NCBI GenBank assembly: GCA_964606695.1 | Contig: CAZSHG010000009.1 | Span: 1 to 64,000 of the forward strand | DNA: 64,000 nt | From: CAZSHG01 sp964606695 [NCBI: uncultured bacterium] | GTDB lineage: Bacteria; UBP14; UBA6098 | Direction: 5' to 3' | Part shown: positions 43,423 through 51,733 of the stretch, one piece after another | Layout of the letters: each line of letters begins with the position of its first letter | Numbering within the stretch: the stretch's first letter is position 1 | The notes under the pieces: model-generated | The model's database searches: none | What the model was told of the DNA's origin: nothing | Seen by the model: only the letters and a program-made list of their open reading frames with translations | Translations under genes and position numbers: made by a program

Positions 43423-44307
43423 ATGAAAAAAATTGTAATAACCTTTGCTCTGTCGATTCTACTGCTGGCGATATCCTGCACGCAGAAATACAGGATAAAT
43501 TCTGCGGCAATGCTGGATCGTTCACCTCGGATGGATTACGGGATGATCGAAATAGCGGAAACATTACGAGCCCATGCCGTAAATGTCGTGGACGAAGACA
43601 GCATAGAATACGCTTTGGGGCAAAAGGAGGTGGCAATTCGAAAAGGCCTTCTCTGCGCCGGATACAGGGGCGAACGTCTCAATAGCGCCGTTTCACTGGG
43701 GAAAGAACTCGGTGCGGACGCAGTGATATTCTCCAGTATGCCGCCTGCGGGGATGAAAACACAGATGTCGCCCTGTCTATCCGAGAGTTTAATATCGTTT
43801 TTCATCGTTGATCCGCCAATAGTCCTTTTCGAAACCAGAAATTATTACGATTTTATCTACAATATGTCTTCGATTAACTGGGAGGTCGTCGTTTCGCCGC
43901 CGCCGGAACCGGAGGAATTCAGTCTGTTATTGAACGACGAATTGAAATACGCCGGATTGAAATTAAGCGTCCTTCCGAACGACGAATTGTCTGAAACAGG
44001 AAAAGACGCTGGAGAATCGAACCGGCGTGGAACTCCTTCCGGCGGTTCGAGGGATTTTAACGAAGACGAAAAGAAAGACGAAAACGAGGAAGAAACGGAT
44101 GAAAAGATAGAAGATTCTGGCGATACAGGATCCGAATTGCCGTGGCTGTTCATCGTGGAGGAAGATTACCATACAATTCATTCCGAGGCCTTCGAGAAGA
44201 GGATAGTCGGCAGTATAGCCGGCAAACTCGAATACGACGTGTCCTCGGCCGGAACTGCGGACGAACCACGATTTAAACTTGTTTTGACAGACCTAAGGAT
44301 TAACTGA
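43423..44307 (+). CDS. Exported lipoprotein of unknown function
   Basis: The 294-residue protein has a signal peptide with lipobox LAISC (Cys19). Its first ~120 residues contain an alpha/beta-like unit (ETLRAHAVNVVDEDSIEYAL, GKELGADAVIFSSM) of the kind seen in periplasmic lipoproteins with TolB- or CsgG-like N-terminal folds. An acidic low-complexity linker (EDEKKDENEEETDEKIED) follows, then a short C-terminal domain. No clear ribosome site precedes the ATG; a strong hairpin sits directly upstream. I do not recognise a function. Confidence 0.7.
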   Translation: MKKIVITFALSILLLAISCTQKYRINSAAMLDRSPRMDYGMIEIAETLRAHAVNVVDEDSIEYALGQKEVAIRKGLLCAGYRGERLNSAVSLGKELGADAVIFSSMPPAGMKTQMSPCLSESLISFFIVDPPIVLFETRNYYDFIYNMSSINWEVVVSPPPEPEEFSLLLNDELKYAGLKLSVLPNDELSETGKDAGESNRRGTPSGGSRDFNEDEKKDENEEETDEKIEDSGDTGSELPWLFIVEEDYHTIHSEAFEKRIVGSIAGKLEYDVSSAGTADEPRFKLVLTDLRIN

Positions 44308-44352
44308 TTTTGATGAAGCACGGTTAATGTTGAACTAACAAATAAAAAGATA

Positions 44353-44381
44353 TTGCATGTCAAATATAATCGAGATATATT
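44353..44381 (+). promoter_or_regulatory. Predicted promoter upstream of the MAM-like protein gene
   Basis: TTGCAT (44353-44358), 17-base spacer, TATATT (44376-44381), 43 bases before the ATG at 44424. Confidence 0.45.
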
Positions 44382-44423
44382 ATAACATTGATAACGATTG
44401 TTTCCAATCCATTGGAGGATTCC

Positions 44424-46748
44424 ATGAATAAAGTCGTAATATATGTATTGCTAATAATTTCTTTGACCGCCACGGTTTTTGCACGCACCGGCGGCCCCGA
44501 CGAATTCGGCTACAGATTTGTAGATTCCGATGAACCGGGAGGCCCCGAATTCGAATGGATCGATATATCCGCAACCGGGTCGTCCGGCCCTTATGGCGAC
44601 GATTCCAGAATGACGGTCGCTCTCCCCGAAAACTTCGAGTGGTATGGAATCGAATATAACCAGATAACGATTTGCACCAACGGTTGGACCTGTTTCGGTA
44701 GCGCTACGACATCCGACCATACGGTAGATACCATTCCCGATACCTATGCACCACAAAACGTCATGGCAATATGTTACATGGACCTTTACTGTAGTTCCAG
44801 CTCAAGCGAAATATTGTATCAAGATATGGGCGATGGGTTTTTTGTTGTAAGCTACATCGATGTTTACGAGTTGGGTTACTCCTCCATCCTCTTTTCGATG
44901 CAGATCGTAATAGACTTTAACCGGTCCTCCGTGAAATATAATTATCTTAACGTTACGCCTTCGAGTTACCGCGAAGGTGTGGTAGGCATCGAGAATAACA
45001 CCGGCACAATTGGCTTGTTCTATGGCTTCCATACCTCATCTACGTCCGTTTTACGGGATTCATTATCAATCGTCTTCCGCTCGAATCTTGTGGTCGCTCC
45101 GCCGTATTTCAATAATTGCTACGTAGGCGATGATTTTGAGGTAGGGGGGACCACGCTCTGGGAACTTGGCAGGCCGATGATAGGGCCGGATATGCCGCCT
45201 TCCTTCCCATACTGCTGGTGCACGGATAAGGACGACAACTACCCGCCCGCCGCGGACGCTTTCCTTTATATGCCGCGAATGGATATATTCGGTTGTGGCC
45301 AGCCCATTTTCGATTGGTATCAATGGTATGATATAGACTCCGCAAGCGATGGCGGTATTGTCGAGATTTCCACCAACGACGGGATAAACTGGACTCAGGT
45401 TACTCCGGAATTGGGTTATCCTTGCTCGGCACTGGAGCCGGGTAGCGCCCTGTCCGGACAACCCGCATTTACAGGTAACACCGGCGACTCATGGGAATAC
45501 CAATCGATTGATCTCACTCCCTGGGTGAGTTCCGGCGAAGTCTGGCTTCGGTTCAGGTTCGCTTCCGACGCTTCCGGCGAAGCGCCTGGCTGGTATATCG
45601 ACGACGTCGGATTGACCGAAGCTTTTGGTGTGATAAAAGGACGCGTCGATCTCGGATATGAAACCGATGAATCCGGAGCCTTAGTGCAAATCGCGGATCT
45701 GGAGTTGTCTGACATCACAGATGTCGACGGCAATTATTTCCTCGACCGCGTGAAAGTGGGAACATGGGATGTTTCCTGCACGAAACCAGGCTTTGCGGGC
45801 GATGTCGCGGGAGGAATCGCTATCGCCAGAGACGAGACGGTTACGGTGGATTTCTATCTGCCCCCGATACTATTTGCGACCAATTTCGATACGACCGATG
45901 GCAACGGCGTGTCGGATCCAGCAGGCGCATGGCAACATGGAAGACCCGACTCGATGACCAGTCCCCCCGGATATGCACCGGGCCCGAATGAAACCGACAG
46001 CCTTTGCTGGGGAACGAACCTATCCGGCAACTACACTAACAACGCCAATTGGGGACTCGAATTTACCGTATCGCTTCACGCAGATTATCCAGCTATGAAA
46101 ATCTGGCATTGGTATAAACTCGCGGGCGAATATGTCGGATACCTCTGGGACGGCGCGGTGGTGATGTGCAAAGGAAGCGATGAAACCGAGTTTACTATAG
46201 TCGAACCGGTGGAAGGATACGATGGCCCAGTCTCAGACCATAACCCGTGGATAGGCGGAGAATGGGCATTCGGCGGAGAGTCAAACGGCGATGGTTGGCA
46301 TTACAATAGATTCTACCTCTACGACTGGGCGATGCAGGATTCTGTTACGATCCGCTTTCAGCTTTCGGCGGACGGCGCCGGCACTAACCGCGGATGGTAT
46401 ATCGACGATATGGTCATCGTGGACGATCCTTCGGGAACCACGGGCGTCGCTGAGGAATATAAGACACCCGGCGAAATGAGCCTTTCGGCATACCCAAATC
46501 CGTTTAACGCCTCTACGAATATCGAATTCAATATTTCTCGACCGGGTGAGGTAACTCTCGATATCTTCGATATCTCCGGGCGAAGGGTTAGAAAAATCAC
46601 CGATAACGAAAATTACGACAGAGGAAAACATAGCCTTATCTGGGACGGCAAGAACAATGCCGGCGAGACGCTACCCTCGGGAGTCTATCTCGTGAAAATA
46701 TCCGCTTGTGGCGATAACAAGAGCACCAGAATCGTCCTTCTGAAGTAG
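44424..46748 (+). CDS. Exported MAM-like/jelly-roll surface protein with sorting domain
   Basis: The product (774 residues from the chosen start) has a signal peptide MNKVVIYVLLIISLTATVFA and an N-terminal region with a repeated DSFSF-type pattern. Two MAM-like jelly-roll domains, each ending in GWYIDD (GWYIDDVGL, GWYIDDMVIV), flank a carboxypeptidase-regulatory-like fold (VIKGRVDLGYETDESGA to CTKPGFAGD). A FlgD-type sorting domain closes it (YPNPFNASTNIEFNI, DISGRRVRKI, GVYLVKI, STRIVLLK). I chose the ATG at 44424 because GGAGG precedes it by 6 bases and the signal begins there; an upstream in-frame start at 44388 adds 12 polar residues. No enzyme motif is visible. Confidence 0.8.
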   Translation: MNKVVIYVLLIISLTATVFARTGGPDEFGYRFVDSDEPGGPEFEWIDISATGSSGPYGDDSRMTVALPENFEWYGIEYNQITICTNGWTCFGSATTSDHTVDTIPDTYAPQNVMAICYMDLYCSSSSSEILYQDMGDGFFVVSYIDVYELGYSSILFSMQIVIDFNRSSVKYNYLNVTPSSYREGVVGIENNTGTIGLFYGFHTSSTSVLRDSLSIVFRSNLVVAPPYFNNCYVGDDFEVGGTTLWELGRPMIGPDMPPSFPYCWCTDKDDNYPPAADAFLYMPRMDIFGCGQPIFDWYQWYDIDSASDGGIVEISTNDGINWTQVTPELGYPCSALEPGSALSGQPAFTGNTGDSWEYQSIDLTPWVSSGEVWLRFRFASDASGEAPGWYIDDVGLTEAFGVIKGRVDLGYETDESGALVQIADLELSDITDVDGNYFLDRVKVGTWDVSCTKPGFAGDVAGGIAIARDETVTVDFYLPPILFATNFDTTDGNGVSDPAGAWQHGRPDSMTSPPGYAPGPNETDSLCWGTNLSGNYTNNANWGLEFTVSLHADYPAMKIWHWYKLAGEYVGYLWDGAVVMCKGSDETEFTIVEPVEGYDGPVSDHNPWIGGEWAFGGESNGDGWHYNRFYLYDWAMQDSVTIRFQLSADGAGTNRGWYIDDMVIVDDPSGTTGVAEEYKTPGEMSLSAYPNPFNASTNIEFNISRPGEVTLDIFDISGRRVRKITDNENYDRGKHSLIWDGKNNAGETLPSGVYLVKISACGDNKSTRIVLLK

Positions 46749-46793
46749 TTGGCAGAGATATTGCATAATCCCCGAAGAAAAATAAAAAAAGGC

Positions 46794-46822
46794 TTGCAAT
46801 ACGCCAATCGAGCCTATATAAT
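46794..46822 (+). promoter_or_regulatory. Predicted promoter of the small membrane protein and perhaps the tRNAs
   Basis: TTGCAA (46794-46799), 17-base spacer, TATAAT (46817-46822), 20 bases before the ATG at 46843. This is a canonical match. The two tRNA genes follow within 300 bases and may share it. Confidence 0.6.
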
Positions 46823-46842
46823 TTGCAACTTATGGAGCGACT

Positions 46843-47085
46843 ATGGCAGTGAAGAGATCAAATAGAGGCAAAGAAGAAACCCAGTTCCCCTTTACCGGCA
46901 AGAACTACGCTCTTTTCGCAATAGGGTTTCTGTTCATTCTTCTGGGATTCGTAATACTCACTACCGGCGATATAACAATCGCGCCGATACTGCTGGTTGC
47001 CGGTTACTGCGTTCTCATACCCGCCGCGATTCTGGTGAAAAACGAACCTAAAGGCCGGAGTGAGACGGAGAAAGCGAAGTCTTGA
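46843..47085 (+). CDS. Small two-helix membrane protein (DUF3098-like)
   Basis: The 80-residue protein has a basic N terminus, two predicted membrane helices (YALFAIGFLFILLGFVILTT and ITIAPILLVAGYCVLIPAAI) and a charged tail. The order of a polar FTGKNY lead, a first helix, a short G-rich loop and a second helix beginning near APILL matches the DUF3098 pattern known in Bacteroidetes. Function is unknown. GGAGCGACT precedes the ATG. A strong promoter lies upstream. Confidence 0.7.
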   Translation: MAVKRSNRGKEETQFPFTGKNYALFAIGFLFILLGFVILTTGDITIAPILLVAGYCVLIPAAILVKNEPKGRSETEKAKS

Positions 47086-47118
47086 GTTCTTTTTATCTTT
47101 GAGTGTGAAACGGATTTC

Positions 47119-47193
47119 GGGCGGATAGCTCAGCTGGTTCAGAGCACCTGCCTTACACGCAGGGGGTCACAGGTTCGAATCCTGTTTCGCCCA
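47119..47193 (+). tRNA. tRNA-Val(UAC)
   Basis: Acceptor GGGCGGA pairs with TTCGCCC; the D arm is GCTCAGCTGGTTCAGAGC; the anticodon stem CCTGC/GCAGG frames CTTACAC with anticodon TAC; the T arm ACAGG-TTCGAAT-CCTGT is canonical. The discriminator is A. CCA is not encoded. Confidence 0.95.
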
Positions 47194-47227
47194 TTTTAAT
47201 TCGGTTCTTTCATCGATTTAATTTTAC

Positions 47228-47306
47228 GGGGTCGTGGTGTAGCCTGGTTTAACACATCGGCCTGTCAAGCCGAAGATCGCGGGTTCAAATCCCGTCGACC
47301 CCGCCA
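47228..47306 (+). tRNA. tRNA-Asp(GUC)
   Basis: Acceptor GGGGTCG pairs with CGACCCC; D arm GTGTAGCCTGGTTTAACAC; anticodon stem TCGGC/GCCGA frames CTGTCAA with anticodon GTC; T arm GCGGG-TTCAAAT-CCCGT. The discriminator is G and CCA (47304-47306) is encoded. It is 34 bases after tRNA-Val. Confidence 0.95.
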
Positions 47307-47314
47307 TAAAACTT

Positions 47315-47341
47315 ACCCCGTCGCATTTAGCGGCGGGGTTT
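47315..47341 (+). terminator. Hairpin terminator after tRNA-Asp
   Basis: ACCCCGTCGC and GCGGCGGGGT pair over 10 positions (one wobble), with loop ATTTA, followed by TTT. It starts 9 bases after the encoded CCA. The T-run is short. Confidence 0.55.
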
Positions 47342-47368
47342 CCGATTTATCCGAACCCGGCCAATAAA

Positions 47369-48046
47369 TTACTTCTCCAGCTCCTTCTCCAAATCCTGCA
47401 TTAGAATCCGTATCTTGTAGTCGTTGCTACGGGTGGCGCTGAGCCGCGTTGCATATTTGTCCATTAAATCGGCACGTTCAACCATCAGTGGTTTTAGATG
47501 CGCTTCGGCCTGATCGGCCTCCTTGCGGATACGCTCGGCGTCCTGTTCTATTTCGTAGGCTCTGGCGCGGGACTGCGTAGCCGTCCGGTTGGTATTCAAC
47601 CATTTGAAAAGTCCCTCGATGAAAGCCCTCGCCTTCTCCTTCTCGGCTTCGATTTCCTTCTGGATTCTGACAGAATCCTCCTGATCGCGCCGTCTTTCAT
47701 CGCTTCCGCCTGACGTATCCTCAGACGCGCTTTCCGACGTATCCTTAACCGTGATTACCTTTTTGGCGGTGTCCTCGTAAGGATTCGTCTCGTAATCGAA
47801 ATCCCTGTCCGACCTGTCGTAATCGCTTCTTCTGAGATAGGGATTATTCGGCTCCCTTTTTTCGACCGGTGCCTGAGGTTGACCTTCCGCGAGTGTCGAT
47901 TCCGCCTCGGCGAAAATATCACCCAGATCCTCCGAGGGAGACTCTATCTCAACTCTGGTCTCCGTATCGCCTTTGGGGCGGAAAAAAATAAAGGCCACGA
48001 CGATTATCCCGATAACGATTAAAAGTAATTTCGTGTCTCTCTTCAT
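47369..48046 (-). CDS. Membrane-anchored coiled-coil protein after the minor-pilin operon
   Basis: The 225-residue protein has an N-terminal membrane helix (KLLLIVIGIIVVAFIFFRP), a charged disordered middle rich in Asp, Glu, Ser and Arg, and a long helical C-terminal half (KEIEAEKEKARAFIEGLF and EQDAERIRKEADQAEAHL) likely to form a coiled coil. It resembles in layout the 138-residue protein in the pilin operon (anchor plus charged tail). It follows the PilX-like gene after a 282-base gap holding a 21-bp array. Function is unknown; a role in pilus assembly is only contextual. Confidence 0.65.
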   Translation of the reverse strand: MKRDTKLLLIVIGIIVVAFIFFRPKGDTETRVEIESPSEDLGDIFAEAESTLAEGQPQAPVEKREPNNPYLRRSDYDRSDRDFDYETNPYEDTAKKVITVKDTSESASEDTSGGSDERRRDQEDSVRIQKEIEAEKEKARAFIEGLFKWLNTNRTATQSRARAYEIEQDAERIRKEADQAEAHLKPLMVERADLMDKYATRLSATRSNDYKIRILMQDLEKELEK

Positions 48047-48138
48047 TATCGTAAAAGAATATAAATTTTACTAAAAACAAAGAATATCGGATTTACACAC
48101 AATTTTTGTGCAATTCCCGTAAGTCGTTGTGGCTCAGG

Positions 48139-48306
48139 CTTCTTAGAGACTTTTTATTCCGTTATAAATGCCCCTGTAAAGTATTTGAAGACTTTTTTCT
48201 CGATTTGATAGAGATATTTTTCGTTTTCAAAGGCTTTTCAATCGATTTTAAGGACTCCAAACCCAATTTCGAAGACTTTTTCTCGGATTTCAAAGCCCTC
48301 TTTTGC
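48139..48306. repeat. Array of about eight 21-bp units
   Basis: From 48181 six units of exactly 21 bases follow one another (48181, 48202, 48223, 48244, 48265, 48286), with consensus close to GATTTCAAAGACTTTTTCTC. Two weaker units precede from 48139. A plus-strand frame gives heptads like FEDFFSD and FKDSKPN but has no support as a gene. The unit sequence is unrelated to the 23997-24185 array, yet the period and the setting (between two minus-strand genes) are the same. Confidence 0.75.
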
Positions 48307-48328
48307 GATAATTTATATTAATTTTCGA

Positions 48329-50095
48329 TTAATACTCGATAACCGATGCCACCTGCCAGCCGGCATTGCGGGGTTTTAAGCGTTTAAGCGCGTCCGCGCA
48401 CCAGTTGATGTCGGCATTACCCGCAATCTTGAAATCTACTGATTGGCATAGCAGAGAACCCCATAAATGAATTCCCTGACCGCCACCGGTCATATCTACG
48501 CTAACTTCGCCAAGACAGATGATTAGCCCTGTCCATTCGAATTGCCCCGAGATATGCATGTTTCCGCGAACGACTAAAACACCAGCGCCCACAGTTCCAG
48601 CCGGGCCGGGGCCTCCGCCCTGTTCGGGGAGTGTCCCGTTGCCGTTGCAGTATGGGCAAACCCTTTCGCCACTGCCGCCACAGACTGCGCAGGTTCTTGA
48701 TACACCCCCAACTGTGCCCTTTCCTCCGCAAGTTGAACACTGGAAATAACCATGGTTACAACCGTCCGGGCATGGTATTTGGCCTGTTCCTCCGCAGGTA
48801 GCACAGCCGCTGGATGGGTCAACTCCAGTTCCGCCGCAGAACGGGCACGACACTCCACCCGTTCCTCCGCAGTCGGGGCATATACCTGTTCCCGGCGGGT
48901 CGTTTTGTCCTCCGGTGCCGCATCGGTAGCAGGACCATTTGTTAGGACCAGCAATCTTACTATATCCACTTCCACCGCAAATAGGGCAGACTCCAGTGCC
49001 GTAGCACTCAATACAACCGTAAATACCAGTTCCTTCGCAACTGTCGCAGGCTACAGGGTTTCCTCCGGTTCCGCCACAGTCGGGGCATACGAAATGGCCT
49101 ACGCTATCGCAGGTTGCACATCCGATAACTCCATCCCCCCCGCAACTATCACATGGAACTCCCGGCTCGGACCATTCATAGCCAGTTCCATCACATCCAT
49201 AACAAGTTATTGTTCCCGTTCCGCCACAGTTTTCACATGGCACGGAACCTCCGCCGCCGCCGGAATGTCCGCCGCCTGCTAAGACGATATCTCCGGGGAA
49301 ATAGCAAACCTTGGGGTTGTTTGGATATTGGCCGTAAACCCAATTGATTGTATCGGCGAACTCGCCGTTTGGGCCTGCGTAAACAGTTGCGAGGGCTTCG
49401 AGGTCGAAAGTATCATGATCGAATTCTACTGCTGGATAACGAATCCCCATTGTGTCATCGACGGAAAAGACCTGGTCGTCTCTCATGCCGATTGCATCTA
49501 CTATACTTGCCGAGTCGTGAACTGTAGCTACAGCTTCACGGTGGTCGCCGGGGGGGTCAGGAATATGATAGTTGGTCATCCCATAATGATGGTCGGCCCC
49601 AGATATATAAAAAGCATTGCCCGCAAAATGTGGTTCTTCCGCTTCGATATAAAGTGGGCCGGGAATATCTCTCAGGGGGTCGAGAAACGCCGGCACGACC
49701 CTGAACTCCAGCCTTCGCACAGCGTTGCGCGCCATTGCGACAGAGCGAATTACGCGCTCTTCAGGCGGAAGCCATGAAAAATCGGTGGAATCCAGTATCT
49801 CTACGGTATAACTACCGCCTGCAGTGGATTGATTATCAAATATTGTTCCATGGGTGTTGGGATGGGAATTTAAAAACTGAATGGCCTCCATCGCGCCGGA
49901 TTCGGCTATGTAAAAGGCGCGTTTGCGTCTGGCCTCGTTGCCGGAAAGCTTGTTGTTGTAATAACTCATGGTCATCATCAGAAGCCCCAGCAGAGAAGCG
50001 ATGATGAGAACCATTATGACGATGAAAAGGACGCTTCCTTTACGCGGATCTCCGCCGGTTATTTCGTAGGCAATTGATTTCGTTAAATTTATCAT
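48329..50095 (-). CDS. PilX-like minor pilin with a giant CxxCxGxG array
   Basis: The 588-residue protein begins with a class III-like signal (RKG before SVLFIVIMVLIIASLLG), then the PilX N-terminal region (ARRKRAFYIAESGAMEA) and a beta-rich body. Residues 287-483 are an array of 16 cysteine motifs, 15 of them CxxC, mostly CxxCxGxG as in the DnaJ zinc-finger domain, which normally has four. After the array the protein resumes typical PilX C-terminal sequence (AGVLVVRGNMHISGQFEWTG). The array thus sits in a loop. It should bind several zinc ions or form many disulfides in the periplasm. The start overlaps the preceding gene by 4 bases. The function of the array is unknown. Confidence 0.85.
   Translation of the reverse strand: MINLTKSIAYEITGGDPRKGSVLFIVIMVLIIASLLGLLMMTMSYYNNKLSGNEARRKRAFYIAESGAMEAIQFLNSHPNTHGTIFDNQSTAGGSYTVEILDSTDFSWLPPEERVIRSVAMARNAVRRLEFRVVPAFLDPLRDIPGPLYIEAEEPHFAGNAFYISGADHHYGMTNYHIPDPPGDHREAVATVHDSASIVDAIGMRDDQVFSVDDTMGIRYPAVEFDHDTFDLEALATVYAGPNGEFADTINWVYGQYPNNPKVCYFPGDIVLAGGGHSGGGGGSVPCENCGGTGTITCYGCDGTGYEWSEPGVPCDSCGGDGVIGCATCDSVGHFVCPDCGGTGGNPVACDSCEGTGIYGCIECYGTGVCPICGGSGYSKIAGPNKWSCYRCGTGGQNDPPGTGICPDCGGTGGVSCPFCGGTGVDPSSGCATCGGTGQIPCPDGCNHGYFQCSTCGGKGTVGGVSRTCAVCGGSGERVCPYCNGNGTLPEQGGGPGPAGTVGAGVLVVRGNMHISGQFEWTGLIICLGEVSVDMTGGGQGIHLWGSLLCQSVDFKIAGNADINWCADALKRLKPRNAGWQVASVIEY
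48647..49237 (-). other. DnaJ-like cysteine-motif array encoded within the PilX-like gene
   Basis: The segment encodes residues 287-483 with 15 CxxC motifs plus one CPDGC, most followed by GGTG or a close variant. Degenerate DNA repetition of TGT/TGC-xx-xx-TG(T/C) with GGCGG-like context suggests growth by internal duplication. Flanks are glycine-rich (GGGHSGGGGG and EQGGGPGPAG). Confidence 0.8.
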
Positions 50096-50508
50096 CTTGT
50101 TCCCTCCGTTTCTTGAATTTTGCGGATTCTTCGCATGCTGTCAAGTAACGCTGTCGAGATAGAATCCAGATTTGAGCCGTCGCTCTCTCGCATTGCCATA
50201 GCCTCATTACGGGTTTTCTCTACAGCTTCTCTGTGGAGTTCCGCTATTTTCCGTGGAGCCTTTTCTGGTTCTGGTCTGTCCGGAGTAAAGTCGGGACGTT
50301 GTGTCGTAGATGTGGGGTCAACCATCAGGGTAGTGCCTTTGGAAAGCAAAGACTCAGGATCGACTTCCTCGCCACTCATCTGTGTTGGCAAACCTATTAC
50401 AACCTTTTCGGTTTCCTCTTTTTTCCCGGAAGAAAATATAGATATAATTATCAGTGCCAGGATAACCAGCAGTATCAGTCCTAAAACTTTTGGTGAGTCG
50501 AGTTTCAT
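50092..50508 (-). CDS. Membrane-anchored protein of the minor-pilin operon
   Basis: The 138-residue protein has a single N-terminal membrane helix (VLGLILLVILALIIISIFSS) followed by a proline-, glutamate- and arginine-rich soluble part with a helical end (ELHREAVEKTRNEAMAM). It starts one base after the PilW-like gene and its stop overlaps the PilX-like start (ATGA). It has no prepilin cleavage motif. It could be an assembly or anchoring factor analogous to PilP/PilN-type accessory proteins, but I see no homology to name. Confidence 0.65.
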   Translation of the reverse strand: MKLDSPKVLGLILLVILALIIISIFSSGKKEETEKVVIGLPTQMSGEEVDPESLLSKGTTLMVDPTSTTQRPDFTPDRPEPEKAPRKIAELHREAVEKTRNEAMAMRESDGSNLDSISTALLDSMRRIRKIQETEGTR

Positions 50509-51375
50509 TTAGTGTTTTTCTATTGAAAGGTTGAGGACAACTACTTCGGCCTTCATCTTCTGCCTTCGGTAATTGTCATTATGAATTGTATCCACGTATT
50601 GGTAATCGGCAGTCTGAGCTCTGGATTCGACTTCGATATTGACGCAATATATATTAGATGCGGGGGACATCGTGGTTCTCTCAGTCGTATCCCCTCTTGT
50701 CTCGTAAGTCAGCGTCAGGTCTTCGATGCCCTCGACGAGGACGTATTCTTTATCGAGGCCGTTAATCGTATAGGCGCAATAAGGATTGCCGTCGTCGTCA
50801 ACTTTAACCTTGATTGTATAGCTATTAAAAGTGGAAACTCTGCTTCCCGACGCGTATGATCTGGCGATTCCGTTTGCTAAATAAAATGCAATGAGTTTCT
50901 CGCCGGAATTATAAAAAACAAAAGCAGTATCGACTTCTGCACAGTCTTCTATAATTGGCTCGCTAAAGGGTTTTTGAATATACAATTTCATATCCTGTGT
51001 ATATTTGAATCTGTCGGAATATTTGGCGATCACCAAATCTGAACCAACTGAAACACCGAATTTGATTGTCGATATAAAATTGTCATAATTACCGGTAACC
51101 CTGATGGAATCCGGGCCGTCGGTAACGTAAAACGGCACAATTGCATCGACGGAATCAGGAATCATGTGACCTGCGACTCGGATTTTATCCAGAAGTTCTC
51201 CGTGGATTCTCGATACCGATTCCTGCGATTCCTCCCGAGATTTTTGTCTTAGAAATCCCTTCCGCTGTCCGCTTGAGATATAAATCAGGGCTCCCACTAC
51301 GATGACTCCGAGGAACATCGTGATGATAAGCTCGATAAGCGAGAAGCCGGATTTATGATTTGAATGGGTATGCAT
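50509..51375 (-). CDS. PilW-like minor pilin
   Basis: The 288-residue protein has a prepilin signal KSG cleaved before FSLIELIITMFLGVIVVGAL, with the conserved Glu5. About 250 residues of pilin headgroup follow, rich in beta strands (IRVAGHMIPDSVDAIVPFYV, IYCVNIEVESRAQTADYQYV). This is the usual size and layout of PilW/GspJ-like minor pilins. It overlaps the PilV-like gene by 23 bases. It probably initiates pilus or pseudopilus assembly with its neighbours. Confidence 0.85.
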   Translation of the reverse strand: MHTHSNHKSGFSLIELIITMFLGVIVVGALIYISSGQRKGFLRQKSREESQESVSRIHGELLDKIRVAGHMIPDSVDAIVPFYVTDGPDSIRVTGNYDNFISTIKFGVSVGSDLVIAKYSDRFKYTQDMKLYIQKPFSEPIIEDCAEVDTAFVFYNSGEKLIAFYLANGIARSYASGSRVSTFNSYTIKVKVDDDGNPYCAYTINGLDKEYVLVEGIEDLTLTYETRGDTTERTTMSPASNIYCVNIEVESRAQTADYQYVDTIHNDNYRRQKMKAEVVVLNLSIEKH

Positions 51376-51733
51376 TTCGATAAAATGTTGTGTTATAGGT
51401 TGATATGTGCTCCCGATCTTTTGAGTCTTTCCATTTGACGTTTAATTCTAGAGTTTTAATACGAGGTTTTGTAGATACCGTTGTAATCGTCCAGACTCTG
51501 TAGAATTTACCTACTGAATCCGCGCCCGATGCGATATCGCTAAAGCTGTATCTCCTCAGTTCCTCAATTTTGCCCTCGGCAACGTTCGACGCCTCTCGCA
51601 TCTCCTGGCTTTGCGTGTTTATCCTCTGCGCACCAAGGACGCCCATCACAATGAAACTCGTGATAGTCAACGCGATTACGATGGCTATCATAACCTCGAG
51701 CATGGAAAAACCGTATGTATTCTCTTTCCTCAT
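51353..51733 (-). CDS. PilV-like minor pilin
   Basis: The 126-residue protein carries a prepilin motif TYG before FSMLEVMIAIVIALTITSFI, with Glu in the fifth position, and a short headgroup (SNVAEGKIEELRRYSFSDI, a pattern common in PilV/GspI). Its start overlaps the FimT-like stop (ATGA). It belongs to a run of three prepilins plus a PilX-like protein typical of type IV pilus minor-pilin loci. Confidence 0.85.
   Translation of the reverse strand: MRKENTYGFSMLEVMIAIVIALTITSFIVMGVLGAQRINTQSQEMREASNVAEGKIEELRRYSFSDIASGADSVGKFYRVWTITTVSTKPRIKTLELNVKWKDSKDREHISTYNTTFYRNAYPFKS

Noticed and set aside
48106-48321. Phe/Asp-rich repeat protein on the plus strand
   Set aside because: The frame is created by the 21-bp array; it has no ribosome site and lies opposite to local genes.
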